A DNA stretch of 64,000 bases from the NCBI GenBank assembly GCA_963758205.1, contig CAVWUM010000006.1, forward strand, positions 868,001 through 932,000, in the 5' to 3' direction. Below the pieces are notes generated by a model. That model searched no databases and was not told the DNA's origin. It was given only the letters and a program-made list of their open reading frames with translations. Made by a program: the position numbers and the translations under genes. Every line of letters starts with the position of its first letter. The stretch's first letter is position 1. This document shows positions 45,331-57,107 of the stretch, piece after piece. Source of the DNA: Owenweeksia sp963758205. Lineage in GTDB: Bacteria > Bacteroidota > Bacteroidia > Flavobacteriales > Schleiferiaceae.

Positions 45331-46816
45331 ATGAGCCACAATGTGCTGATGCGAGCTACTCAACTCGTGTCTTCTCTTAGTCCCCAAGAAAAAAATGTTG
45401 TAGTAAATGTTGTTAATGCTACACGAAATCCTAACTCCAAAAAAAGCAAGCTACTGGAGGCTTTTGAGAGCCTGAATGAGCTTAATCCAGGTGTTAAGCC
45501 AGAAAACCGAAAGCTGCTTGAATTATTAGAAAACAGGGTATTAGATTGTTTGCTAATGGATGTAAACCTATTACGCCAGGGCAAGTACACTAATGACGAA
45601 CAACTAGTCCTTACACTGCAAAAGGAAGGTATAAAGAGCCGGATTTTGTACAACAAAGGGGTTGTGAAGCGAGCTTATGAGGTGGCAGAAACCTGTATTG
45701 CTAAAGCAAAGAAAACAGAAAGTTTTGATATAATATTAAACCTCCTGCACCAACAGATTTCAATGATTTGCTTTCATCAGAATGAAAGGGCCTTTTTGAC
45801 TAAACTGGAGGAAATAGACTTGTATGAAAGCCAACGCTCCATTAAGTTGAAGGCCATACGGTTGTACCGAGAACTTAAAATGAAAAAGTTTCATGGCATA
45901 ACGGAAAACCTGGATTTGTTTCTAAAAATCGGCCTGGATCACTTAGAAAATTACCATTCTAAAGCATCTCTTGCCTCCATAGATTTCATAATTCTATTTT
46001 TTGAAAGGGAAATTTATGAGCTTGAAGGTGAAATTATTGATGCACTAAGTACTACTGTAGAACTATACTCTTTATGCCGGGAAACACCGGAATGTCCTCT
46101 AGTGTACAGTTTATATGAATTAGCATATGACCAGGCCAGGTACGTCTACCAATTAGGTAGGGTTGATGAGGCTAAATTTCTACTGGAGAAATGTATTACG
46201 CAATTGCCAATGGAAAATCATGCCTGCCAAAAATCATTTGAACTTTTATTTACGATTAATGTAAAAGCCGGGAAGTTTGAAAGAGCAGGTCAGTTGCTTT
46301 CTCAACTTAAAGGGACTTCCTATTTTGAATCGCTGATGCCCATAAAGGACAAGGCAACATGGGCCCATAAGGAAGCCTATCTCTGTTTTACCCTACATAA
46401 CCATAAAAAGTGCCTTAGAGTCCTTTCAATAAACAATTTTAAGCCTTTGAGTAATATTGAGCGATTGGAAGTTAGGCTGCTGAGAATAATGGCATTAATT
46501 GAAATGGACTATTTGGATATTGCTGATAAACAAATAGAGGCTACCCGGAAATTTATGGAAAGGAAAAAGATTGATGGAGAGAATTGCTCAGAAGATGATA
46601 ATGACCTTTAATATACTTGCGAACCTTAAAGGGGCAGGCTATAATTTTGACTTGCTCGGTAAAGTTAAACAAGAGTCATATATAGACGATCTCGCAATAC
46701 TTGATGCCAGAGAAATACTTGAAGGCTCATTAAGAGATAGGATGGTTTTCTACACGCGTTGGCTTACCAATAAGTTAACTTCAGCAGAGCAGAGGACGCT
46801 AAGCCCTCATCCTTAA
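45331..46816 (+). pseudogene. TPR-like cytoplasmic protein, frameshifted
   Basis: A helical, repeat-rich protein. The first frame (426 aa, 45331-46611) has repeats such as FDIILNLLHQQISMICFHQNE and VDEAKFLLEKCITQLP. Near 46570 an A-run (AGGAAAAAGATTGATGG) precedes a stop, and the next frame continues with ERIAQKMIMTFNILANLKGAGYNFD and ends at 46816, giving ~495 aa. No family is recognised. It is divergent from the secretion operon and shares its upstream region, so a regulatory or accessory link is possible. Confidence 0.55.
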
Positions 46817-46875
46817 TTGACGGGAAAGTTAAATTCTTAGAAACCTTAGTTCCGCAAGTAATTCACAAAAGCCCG

Positions 46876-47436
46876 CTACTTATTAAATTTATCTATATTC
46901 CCCTGAAAAACATCAATTAACTCTCTCTTAACTTCAGAATCCTTTGAATAATTTCGTAAACTGTCTAAAATGTGCGCGAAAGGTAAGTCTTGTTTACTTT
47001 CATAAACCATAAGTTTAATAATGTAATTTAGGTTAAGGTTTGGATTGGATTCGAATTGAATCATGTAAGTAGAAAAATTTTCATAGAATCCAAGTATTAA
47101 CATCTCACGAGCAAGTTCATGATAGCTGATTGGTTCAGCTTGGCCAATTAGGGTATCTCCAAGTACGTCAACATATTCAAATGGCTCTGGATAATATATT
47201 TCTGAAAATTCACAAGATGAATCAAATGAACATAGCAATTTTCTGATGTCTTCGGTGGTGTACGAGCTATGCTGAACAATCTCCAGTCTGCTTATTAACT
47301 TTTTATCACACTTAACGCAATTCGTGTCACCAGACACTTCATGCCTAGCTTTATTCATTGGCTCTTTAGGAGTAGAATTACGGTTCGAACAACCATAAGC
47401 TAGTATTAACACTAATCCAAAAAATACATATTTCAT
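46876..47436 (-). CDS. Small lipoprotein downstream of the RHS gene, possible immunity protein
   Basis: A 186-aa protein if started at the ATG at 47436 (MKYVFFGLVLILAYGC, with a lipobox). An alternative ATG at 47451 adds five residues. A pair of CxxC cysteines (NCVKCDKK near 39) follows the signal, then acidic helices. It lies just after the RHS gene's end (stop at 47456) on the same strand, as RHS immunity genes do. There is no family match by eye, so this role is an inference. Confidence 0.5.
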   Translation of the reverse strand: MKYVFFGLVLILAYGCSNRNSTPKEPMNKARHEVSGDTNCVKCDKKLISRLEIVQHSSYTTEDIRKLLCSFDSSCEFSEIYYPEPFEYVDVLGDTLIGQAEPISYHELAREMLILGFYENFSTYMIQFESNPNLNLNYIIKLMVYESKQDLPFAHILDSLRNYSKDSEVKRELIDVFQGNIDKFNK

Positions 47437-47455
47437 AATAAAGACTTTCATTAAG

Positions 47456-50400
47456 TTACCACATACCTCCCGTATCAGCAGTACTATTAGGTACAAGGTT
47501 TACACTTCCAGGAACAATTTGAGGTACAGTAATGGTAGTAGTTGTTTGATAAGTTGAATTAATAATAAAATTAACTCTATTTGCAGACCCTCCCATATCG
47601 GCCGCTCTTAAATTACCAATTGTTGGCAATGTAAGAATATTTGCTCTGGAGACACCATTTGCAGTCAAATTATTGGTTATAACTCCAAGCCTCGAATTAA
47701 AGAATTCTCGATTTGCTACACCATTAAAACGTGTTGATTCCAGAAAAACACCTACGGTGCTTGTCACCGTGGTTGTCGCAGTGCCTCCGGGCACGGAATA
47801 ACTGAAAGATCCGTTTGAAGCAAATTCGGCAATATCGCTAAAAGTACAGCTAGTTATGGAAGTGGGATCTATTGTATTGTTGTTACCTGTGTTGTCACCT
47901 CTCATAAAACTAATAGGAGTTGTAATTCCAGTGACTGAATTACTGGTGGTTTGGGAGGTACCGGCAGGTATAGTATTGAATCGAATAGAACCTATGCGCC
48001 CATTTACATCTCGGGTATCATAAAATGCGCCACGCTCAGGATGCAACTGAAAACGTTCGGTTGCAAAATAACGTTCACCATGATATTTATAATCATTAGC
48101 CGTTTCCGTGGTTCGATTGCCTGTTGCATCTATATTTGTATAATTAATTGTCAAGGGACTTCTGTGCTGATCACCTAACTTATCCTGATGCAAAGGTGTA
48201 ATGGTGGTTTGAATTTGTCCATTTGTTTGAGTTATCCGTGTAATGCTAAGGTGTTCCAAGCCTTCTAGTTCAATACCATCTACAACCCTGTTCTCAGAAA
48301 ACGCATAAACCGAATTATGCACATAATCTTCAGCTAACGGATCAGTATTAAAAAACCTACCCAGTTCTGGCATTGCATTTCGCCACTTAAAAGAATACCA
48401 GCCTAATCCAAATTCATCCTGCTCTTCCTGTCCTTGAAACTTATACTTGTGCGTGGTTTGTATGGCTGAAGCCGGAGGAAAATAGTCTGTGCCTTTATGC
48501 TCCAACCCAAATGGGTAGTAATTGCTTTGCTGGGTAACTTCAGTTTGGTTCACTTCCTGGTCACCATTGTAATCGGTAAAGCCCAGGCGGGTATTACCTA
48601 CTTGATCTTTATAGTAGTATTCATAACGCCAGTTTCCATTGTCACTTACAACCCGGCCTTCTTCAGTAAAAATAAAGTCAAGGTTTTTTGTAGCACCACT
48701 ATTACTTGAAGTATAATTTCCAATAGGCGTGTAGTAGGTTGTTTGGGTAACACCGTAGTCCACTACATGTTTTTTAACTTTAGTACCCATGGCGTCATAT
48801 TTGTAATAAATATCCTCGCCTACACCTAAGCTTACCTGTGTTGGCAGGTTCATTTGATTATAGCTAATATTAGAAATAAGTTTATTGGCATCTGCTATCA
48901 GGTTTCCATTAACATCATAGGCGTAGTCATTACCGCTGGTGTTTCTATCATTAAAGTCATTAATGTGTTGCACATTTCCATTATCAGTAACTGCCATTAG
49001 TTGGTCACCATTAGTATAGCTATAGGCCAGATTGTCCATTAGGCCCCAGGTAGGGGTGGCGATTGTGCCCCCGGAGTAACCATATCGCTGTAAACTCAAT
49101 ATATTACCGTTAAGGTCATAACTTATTCCACCAACGTTGTAGCGATTAACTTCTGCTGTCCAGTTCTCTGCTGTGCCATTATAGGCTTTATAGTTAGCAG
49201 ATAGTAGGCGGTTTAACTTATCGTACTGATAACCGTAGCCTCTTTTTACTTCATCGCCCTTACTTTTCCAGGTGGTTTCACAAATATTACCGTTATACAA
49301 GGCTGTGGTACCAAAGGCACTTACTCCGGCCGCCATCGTGGGGTTGTTGTATTTTATTTCCATACCCCAAAGGTCATTGGCATCATCATTAAAAAATTGA
49401 TTACCATGGTTCTCTAAGGCATATTTCCTGGCAAACACATTTACCCGGGTAATAACGGTGGTATTGGTAATATTGATCCCGGCCAGCACAGATTCTGCAG
49501 CTTCTTTACATATATTGATCGCTTCTATAGTCCCTATACCTTCAAACAGATAGGGTGAGTCAAAACTGATACCCATAGGCTGAGGAGATCTATTGCTATT
49601 AAGATCATTTGGATCATCTAATGGATTGGTAAGGTCAAATAGAAAATCATACTCTGCTTGGTTAGCAGAAGTGCGCGACATTATAAAGGGTGTAAATGAC
49701 AGAGTACTATTGGCATCATCAATACGCATATACAGATTGTGCCCATTTTGTTCTTCAAAATATATGGTAATGTCTGAGGTTACAAAAACTTCTGCCTCAT
49801 CAGGAGTCATTATTTGACCGGCTTTACCGGCAAAGTAGTTAAAAACAGCTACCTGAATGGCATTCACACCTTCGGGATCCGTATAGCTCACACCCTCCAA
49901 AGCGGACTCAACCTGTGGATAAATCCAGTTCTCCAGATCATCAATTGTTGTGGATTCATTAATTTCAAATGGTGGACTAAAATTTTCCGAAAAGGTTTGA
50001 TCTAGTAATTCATAAAGACTCGTGTAAAGTAAGTTTTCACCTTCTATAGGGGCCTCTACCAGCTTGATTAATTTGCTTTCTCCATTTTGGTATAACTCTG
50101 TATTCACCTCTCCCTCTACTATAAGTTCAGATTCATCACTTATCAACAAGGCAAGGTAAGAATTGCCAGGTTGTCCATCTCCGGGAGTTACCTCCTCTAC
50201 AGCGTAACTTACATAGTTCATTTGATAACCCACCACTACTCCGTCATCTATTACGTTATTGCTATATTCATCGTCATCCAGGTCATCGTTGTTTATGTGG
50301 GTTAACCAACCTCTTATATTGTACGCATAATCAATAGATTGCAGATATTTAGGCGTGATAAGGTTGGAAGAATGCACTTTTTTATCTATTAACTGACCAA

Positions 50401-52015
50401 GCTCATTATACTTTCTATCCACCAATATAATCTCAGCTGACTGCCCCACACGATGATAAGTCCTTAAAGGCCTACCCGCATGGTCATAAGTAAATCGTTG
50501 CTCAATTTCAAGATAGCCCGATCCCAGACCATCTTTAGTATGTTCATGAAGAGTGTTGGTCATTTCCCCAACAAAATTGTAGGCACTGAAAACTAAATCC
50601 ACACCTCCTAAATAATTATCACTCTTTACTTGAATAACACGACCTTTTTCATCGTAAAAACTAACGGATATTAACCATGTTGACTCCCCCAGAATCCTAT
50701 ATTTGGTCCCTGTAAGTAAGCCTTTAGTTCGGACTGTGGCCTGAGTATTATAATTTACAGAAGAGTTTGTTGGAGGTTGCAATGAGTGATCTGCAACCAA
50801 GTCTCTGTTAAAATCGTAATCATCATAATAATTTATTACCGTAAAATCTCCACTTCCTACAACCGGAAAAGAAACATTGGTATATCCGTGGTAAATTGAA
50901 TTGCCACTCCTTTCCTCCCATTGAGGTATGTTCCCATTAGCTAGTGCCTGAATAGAAGCTCTGCTTCCAGTTGTTGTCAACTCACCATTTGCAATCACCC
51001 TTCCTAAAGCATCATATTTAGTGAAATTCCATTTATTTGATTGACGCTGCAATGCATCCTGAGTCATTACGGGCTGATCCAGAAGATTATAGACAATGTA
51101 CTCAACACCCTTGTGAGGTATTTTCTTTTCTATAAGCCGGCCTTTGTCATCATATAAGTAAGTATATATCCTGTTTGGAGCGTATACTGAAGCCTCCAAC
51201 TCTGTTGGATTTGGCCCTCCCACAGGTCCATTTAGATCATTATATACTTGAGGAGGGATTACTGCAGTTAACCTGTTTAGCGCATCATAAACGTAGCTTG
51301 TTAAAGCATAATCAGAACTAGTCTGTCCAAATTGAACTTTCTTTAATATCAAATTGCCATTTTTATCATTATACTCAAATACTGACGATCCGTTTTCATC
51401 TTTACTTAACTGAACATAAAGTTGATTTTCTGCATAATATCCATCCGTGGTGATTTGTCCGGTTACTATGTCCTTCTTCCAATAGCGAACCTCATTGATA
51501 GCATTAGAATTCCAGTCAAACTCTATAGTGTGGTCACTGCCTAATTTCCAATCGACTCCCGGAGCTGATCTTTCAACAACCCGATTTAATGGGCTATTGT
51601 CAAAAACACTTTCTGAAAATGGATAATCACTATGAGCTACCCTTGCCTTAGTCTGATAGAAACTTGCCTGATCGGTAGCACCGTTAACTTTAAACGTCAT
51701 ATCTCCATATGAAGAAGTATAGGGCAAATACTGCTTTGCGACTCTTCCAAAACCATCATATTCAATAATTTGAACAAGATCTTTCTGCGAAGGACTTTGC
51801 TTATGAGCAACCTCTTGAACAGGGCGCCCTAAGCCATCATAATAAGAAAGTGAAATACGCTTATCGCTGGAGGACAACACATCAACATCAGGCAAAGTCT
51901 TAACAGGAACCTGAGGCACAATTGTCATAATATAATTTTCGGTAGTAGTTTGTGATAGAAGGTTTAGGCAACCACCAAGCATACACAATTTGAATAAAAC
52001 TATTCTTATACTCAT
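47456..52015 (-). CDS. RHS/YD-repeat protein with DUF6443-like N-terminus
   Basis: A 1519-aa protein with a signal peptide. Near residue 60 lies a DUF6443-type start (LSYYDGLGRPVQEVAH, IIEYDGFGRVAKQY). YD/RHS repeats follow (YDALNRLTAV, YDALGRVIANG, YDKLNRLLSA, YDVNGNLIADAN, YKYDAMGTKVKKH). The RHS core ends near 1280 (WYSFKWRNAMPELGRFFN, DPLAEDYVHNSVYAFSENRV, ELEGLEHL). After it comes a variable C-terminal part of ~230 residues, rich in Thr/Asn and without a recognised toxin motif. It is a shell-type secreted or surface protein, probably cooperating with the RHS-like protein encoded just upstream. Confidence 0.85.
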   Translation of the reverse strand: MSIRIVLFKLCMLGGCLNLLSQTTTENYIMTIVPQVPVKTLPDVDVLSSSDKRISLSYYDGLGRPVQEVAHKQSPSQKDLVQIIEYDGFGRVAKQYLPYTSSYGDMTFKVNGATDQASFYQTKARVAHSDYPFSESVFDNSPLNRVVERSAPGVDWKLGSDHTIEFDWNSNAINEVRYWKKDIVTGQITTDGYYAENQLYVQLSKDENGSSVFEYNDKNGNLILKKVQFGQTSSDYALTSYVYDALNRLTAVIPPQVYNDLNGPVGGPNPTELEASVYAPNRIYTYLYDDKGRLIEKKIPHKGVEYIVYNLLDQPVMTQDALQRQSNKWNFTKYDALGRVIANGELTTTGSRASIQALANGNIPQWEERSGNSIYHGYTNVSFPVVGSGDFTVINYYDDYDFNRDLVADHSLQPPTNSSVNYNTQATVRTKGLLTGTKYRILGESTWLISVSFYDEKGRVIQVKSDNYLGGVDLVFSAYNFVGEMTNTLHEHTKDGLGSGYLEIEQRFTYDHAGRPLRTYHRVGQSAEIILVDRKYNELGQLIDKKVHSSNLITPKYLQSIDYAYNIRGWLTHINNDDLDDDEYSNNVIDDGVVVGYQMNYVSYAVEEVTPGDGQPGNSYLALLISDESELIVEGEVNTELYQNGESKLIKLVEAPIEGENLLYTSLYELLDQTFSENFSPPFEINESTTIDDLENWIYPQVESALEGVSYTDPEGVNAIQVAVFNYFAGKAGQIMTPDEAEVFVTSDITIYFEEQNGHNLYMRIDDANSTLSFTPFIMSRTSANQAEYDFLFDLTNPLDDPNDLNSNRSPQPMGISFDSPYLFEGIGTIEAINICKEAAESVLAGINITNTTVITRVNVFARKYALENHGNQFFNDDANDLWGMEIKYNNPTMAAGVSAFGTTALYNGNICETTWKSKGDEVKRGYGYQYDKLNRLLSANYKAYNGTAENWTAEVNRYNVGGISYDLNGNILSLQRYGYSGGTIATPTWGLMDNLAYSYTNGDQLMAVTDNGNVQHINDFNDRNTSGNDYAYDVNGNLIADANKLISNISYNQMNLPTQVSLGVGEDIYYKYDAMGTKVKKHVVDYGVTQTTYYTPIGNYTSSNSGATKNLDFIFTEEGRVVSDNGNWRYEYYYKDQVGNTRLGFTDYNGDQEVNQTEVTQQSNYYPFGLEHKGTDYFPPASAIQTTHKYKFQGQEEQDEFGLGWYSFKWRNAMPELGRFFNTDPLAEDYVHNSVYAFSENRVVDGIELEGLEHLSITRITQTNGQIQTTITPLHQDKLGDQHRSPLTINYTNIDATGNRTTETANDYKYHGERYFATERFQLHPERGAFYDTRDVNGRIGSIRFNTIPAGTSQTTSNSVTGITTPISFMRGDNTGNNNTIDPTSITSCTFSDIAEFASNGSFSYSVPGGTATTTVTSTVGVFLESTRFNGVANREFFNSRLGVITNNLTANGVSRANILTLPTIGNLRAADMGGSANRVNFIINSTYQTTTTITVPQIVPGSVNLVPNSTADTGGMW

Positions 52016-52043
52016 CTTTTTGAAGTATTGTAAAATAAAAATT

Positions 52044-55000
52044 CTAAGGACGATAGTTATACTTGTTCTGAGAGATAATATTCATCTCATCGTCTCGAAC
52101 AACAATCAAACGACCAAATTCATCGTACTCATAAGTAAGCTTTTTTTGCCGATTGTCAATTTTGCTTGTCATTCCTAAAGGAGAAAATGTATATGTAACC
52201 ATTGAAGCGTCAGTGGGATGAAACCTAATGTCATCAAAATAAATTTTTTCAGGTGTTGGGAATTGTGCATTATTCCAAATATGTGGGAGCAACTTAACAT
52301 GACCAGAATAATTGGATAGATCCACTATCACCTCAAAATATTTCCATTTATCCTGAGTATTTCCAATTGGGGCATTATGCCATCCAATCTGATTCGTGCC
52401 GGTTTCGTCCCAGACAGATATAACTAAATTAGAGTTTGTAATATTATACTGGTTATTATTTGGTGTTTTTACCCATGCCGAAAGAGTATACTTCCCGTTC
52501 TGATTTTGTACATCAATTTTATCAGAACTTGTGAAATTAAAGTAACTAGAGGATCCTGAATACAAACTCATACACTTCTCACCAGTGTATGACTCAGTCT
52601 GTACAGCGTGTGATGGAAAACCAACAAGAGTACTTTCTGATTCAAAATTTAAATGAATAACATCGGATTCACTGGCATTTTCAACTTCTGCAATAGGATA
52701 TCTCCCATCATAACCCCAAATCAAAGAGGAAAGGGGTCCACCTACCTTTGAAAATTCAGATAGATTTAGGTTCAGATCATAACCTGAAAAAGATGATTGA
52801 AGTTTAAAATGACTATCGTAATTTAGAATAAAATCATAATCATTTCCATTTGATTGAAGCGTAGGATTAATATTTGTAGGAGTAAAAGATATTGTTGAGA
52901 TTCCATCCAAGGTTTCTAAACCAAATATCTTGTATGGCAAATATTGACCAAAAACTTCTTTATATGTTAACAGTTGTCCAGCCAAAACAATTCCATCAAC
53001 CTCAATATGCTTCTGAACAGGATATGATAACATATTTTTAGAAATCATGCCGGTAAGAATATTGCACTCTTCATCTAAGTAATCTGATGGTTGTTGTAAA
53101 TCTAACACATTCTTAAAATCAGAAATATAAACAGTAGATAGAGTTTTAACCTGACCATTACTTGCAGTGACAATTTGCTCATTTACAAATAAATCTTGAT
53201 TATAACTATACTCTTTCAATTCAGAAATGACAGCACCTCCAATAAAGTGACTACGTGTTTCCACTTCACTCAAAAGAGCGACCCTATTGGTGCTAAATTT
53301 ATACTTTGAAATTGGATGCCAGCCTCTTGCTAATCTAGTTGCTCCCCACATACCAATACCATCAATACCAGAAGTCGCATCATAGAAACTCTTAACAATA
53401 CCAAAAACATTTCTTGAATCCTTTTCAAAAATTTCATAATCATAGGTATCTTCACTAATCAGATTGTCAGAATCGTCAAAAATTCTTTTACTCTGAACAA
53501 GTCCTGCTAAAGGATCATCTAGTGGATTGAGATCACTCAATGGAGCAAAAGCCCCCATTCCATTACCTCTTCGCATTCTTTCTAAGTCGTCTAGCTCTTG
53601 CGTGCTAGATGCTCCGTACATATTAGATCCATTTATCACAACGTCACAATAGTTACATCCGAGCATTCGGGCCTCATCGAATGGTGTAAAGCTATTTTCT
53701 ATCGTTTTGGGTGCCTTATAGCTGTATTCAATTTTTCCTCCGCCACTACCATACTTCTCAATAATATTTGTATAGTAAATAGAATTTCCAAGATTATCTA
53801 CAGTTTTATTGTAAGGTTGAGAACTTCGTTTTGTAAATAAATTGTATTCATCATAAGAAGAACCAACCCAACTGATAAATGTAGACTGATTATATGTACT
53901 ACTATTCATAATAACACTAGGGAAGGATGCGCCTTTGTTAAGATAATAATTAGTTTCATTTGCATAAATAGGAGGTTGAACTATTTGACCACTAGATTGA
54001 GTAGAGCTTGTGGATATTCTATATTCATAATTCCTCAACACGTCAATTGAGTGATCTTCTCCATCATGATGAAGTATGGATTTAATTCGTAATCCTCCAG
54101 CCTGAACATTTTTTTGCGCGAGCACATCCCAGTAATCGTTTGGTTCAAAGAGATACTCCCTGTAGCCTTTTGTAGGGAAATAGATTTTTCTTAAGAGCCC
54201 TGCAACAATATTGCTTGAATTTACTGACCTGTCAGCTCCAGGCAATATATGAACTTGAGTAGATAAATAATTCTGATCAACAGGTTCCAGTCTATAGGTA
54301 TTCCATTTACTAAGAGCAGGATAAACATATATTTTCGGTATCAAACTATTGGAACCATTCCCATTGTAGTATCCCCAAGCATCCTTCTTCTGGAGAAAAG
54401 CGATAAGGTATTACATCTGAACTATACTCTAAATCAACAATCAATTTACTGCCAGAAGCAACTCCAACCTCGTTAACATAGTCCAAATATAATCGTTTTG
54501 CTTCATGAATTTGGATTCCAGCTGGCGCCCCTAGGTCCTTTGAATATTGATAAAATAATTGAAATTTTTTAACAACATAATTAGAATTAACCTCAGAAAT
54601 AATGATCTCATTAAGCTCAGGATGACCCAGCATATCTTGGCGAGAGTTATTTGACCGAAATTCAATTTCATAATTATCAGCTGTAATACTCGATAAATAT
54701 TTCACACCTAACTTATACCTTGGTCTAATATCTAATATTTCTGAGACTGGAAAACCACTCAACACTTTTGATGCTCCCGTAGAGTGATTCATCCATTTCT
54801 CATAACCATTTATAGTGTTGTTTATAACAAACTCAGGCAGATTATGAAAAAATGAATATCGAAATCGATTATTATCGTTTGACGAACAGTTTCCGCCACC
54901 CTCGCAAGCGCCTGCGTAGAAAGGAACTGGGAATATATCTGTATATTCCACTGTGCTATAGCTAAAGCTTACCTCAGCTCCTGTAGGAGAAACAATCCTA

Positions 55001-56001
55001 CTCATATACCATGCCGTTGGATGAGGTGGTAGCTCCTGTTCATGCTGAATTATCTTTCCAACATTGACTCTAGCGTCATATTTTATAGATCTAATGTAGG
55101 GAGTGGTGTATTCAATGCCATCTTCCTCAAAGTAATATTGATAACCTTTTGAATCTGTAATTTTAAATTTATAAATATGTGTATCCCAGTAAATAATTGA
55201 CCATGGCCCAGTATGAAATTCATTTGCCTCAATTATTGTACTATTGGTACCATATTGCGCTATTCCATTATTCGTTTGAAAATATTCAATCTTATAATTT
55301 TTCAAATCATTCAGAAATTTAGGATCTCCATCTTCAGTGAATACGAACTTGAATGAATTCCCATTTATGTTGACAGTATAAATATCAGGTTCTAAGTCAT
55401 ATTGCCATTGATTAAGTTCAAAAGCAATTGCCTTTCCTAACGCATTTGAGTGATTGGTTTGAGTAAGGTCATACTGTATGAAATTTGTTGGAAAGTTCTC
55501 AATCAACGATGTTTCGGATTTACCAAATGGCTTTTCCTTTGATAACCAATGTGTAGGAAATATTCCAAATGGATAAGGATTATTATACTGGAGGTATGAA
55601 AAGTCATCCTTTGAGACATATCCAACATCATCGGGTTTTCCGCGAACTTCTCTTGAAATAATACCTCCACAATTTAAGACCCAGCCTGTACCAACCCATG
55701 TTGAAAGTTGATCAACTTTTGAACGATTTGGATCATAATTTAAGCTAATATCAACTTCATTATCTTGATCCGAAAAAGTATAAATTGGTACAGATATCCC
55801 AATCTTACCAGTGTTTCCAGAAACTGAAGGAAACGAGACGTAATTGTTAAATGATGAAGCATTTGGTGAAAGTAAGCTTTCTTTGTAAGTAGGCTTATAA
55901 ATTTCTACTTCATCCGAATTTTGAGGCCCCTGTGCGGAAAGAATATTTACAATTATTATTAAGCACATTAAGATTTTGCTACCTGTAGGAGATGTATTCA
56001 T
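52044..56001 (-). pseudogene. RHS-associated large secreted protein, frameshifted
   Basis: Restored it is ~1319 aa. The N-terminus has a signal peptide, then SPNASSFNNYVSFPSVSGNTGK and VDISLNYDPNRSKVDQ, WVGTGWVLNCGGIISREVRG: the shared start of Bacteroidota RHS-like proteins. The frame breaks near 54385 at CCAGAAGAAGGATGC; one frame ends EEGCLGILQ, the other continues DAWGYYNGNGSNSLIPKIYVYP to a YD-repeat C-terminus that ends at 52044 (LGMTSKIDNRQKKLTYEYDEFGRL). It is cotranscribed with the RHS gene 28 nt downstream. The pair looks like one secreted assembly. Confidence 0.75.
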
Positions 56002-56425
56002 TTAGTCCATAAATTTGAATGAGAACAAAGATTAATCGATTATGATGCTAATAAATGGACAAACACACTAAGATTGGTAATCGGTTGATATTAGGTCATT
56101 TAACCAACCTTAAAAAATTACAATGAGCTGTTTTAGTGTAAGCTTTCCGAAAGGCAACTAGTGAAAAGTTAACGTTTTATAAAATTAAGCTCCTCTCCTT
56201 ATACGATACGTTCATAATTAGGTTTGATGTATTCATGAGCTGATTACTGTTCTTAATAGGACTTTATAATTATTAGGGCAGGGCGCCCATTACAACGTCA
56301 ACCAAAGCATTTCGAAGAGGTATTAGGTGTTGATAAACAATCAAATAAGACCTTGGGTGTTTGGCAGGTGCCAAAAATTATTTTGGTCAAGGCCCTAATT
56401 TTTTTATTTAATTCTACATTTGAGG
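56002..56425. other. Intergenic region upstream of the RHS locus, no gene
   Basis: A+T-rich DNA of 424 bp between the RHS start and the IS3 remnant, with GGTAATCGGTTGATATT-like sequence (about 56083) that recalls the 57-59 kb array. It probably holds the RHS promoter. Confidence 0.35.
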
Positions 56426-57097
56426 TGATAGTGCCCCAAAAAACTGGACAGTAAGTTAAGTTCCAAAACTGAACATTAAATTTACTGTTATGACAAGAAA
56501 GAAATTCACATCAAAATTCAAGGCCAAGGTAGTATTGGAAGCTTTGAAAGAGCGGACAAGTGTGGCTGATCTGGCCCAGCAATATGATCTGGCCCCTCAG
56601 CAGATAAATCTGTGGAAACGGGAGTTTTTGGCTAAGGCTGAAGGGGTTTTTGAAACAAAATCAAAAACTAAAAAGAGCCAGGCTGAAGAAGAGAAAGACC
56701 GTTTGCTCAAATCCATTGGGCAGCTCAAAGTGGAAAATGATTTTTAATGCAAGCCTTGCGTTAAAACCGGTAAAAGAGCGGAGATCAATGATAAGCAAGG
56801 GTCGGTTGAGTATAGTAAAGCAGTGCGAACTGCTCTTCTGTTGCCCGCTCAGGTTTTTATTATAAGCCCAAGCCAGTTTCCTCATTAAACTTAGAGCTGA
56901 TGCACAAAATGGACAGACATTACCTGGAACACCCCTACAAAGGGGCCGAACGCATGCACACCTGGCTCACTATGGACGAAGGCTACAAGGTTAGCAAAAA
57001 CCGGATAGAACGCCTGTATTACAAGCAGATGGGGCTACGCGCCATTATGCCCGGTGTGCATACCAGCAAGCGGCACAAGGCCCACAAAATATCTTGA
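56426..57097 (+). mobile_element. Truncated IS3-family insertion sequence
   Basis: The left terminal repeat reads TGATAGTGCCCCAAAAAACTGG from 56426, typical of IS3. An OrfA-like protein follows (56490-56747, 85 aa, HTH with KFKAKVVLEALKERTSVADLA), then degraded OrfB pieces: SLALKPVKERRSMISK, and 56900-57097 with MHKMDRHYLEHPYKGAERMHTWL. Several frameshifts separate them, and the rest of OrfB and the right terminal repeat are missing, replaced by the tandem array. It is inactive. Confidence 0.85.
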
Positions 57098-57107
57098 CTA
57101 CTTTAAC

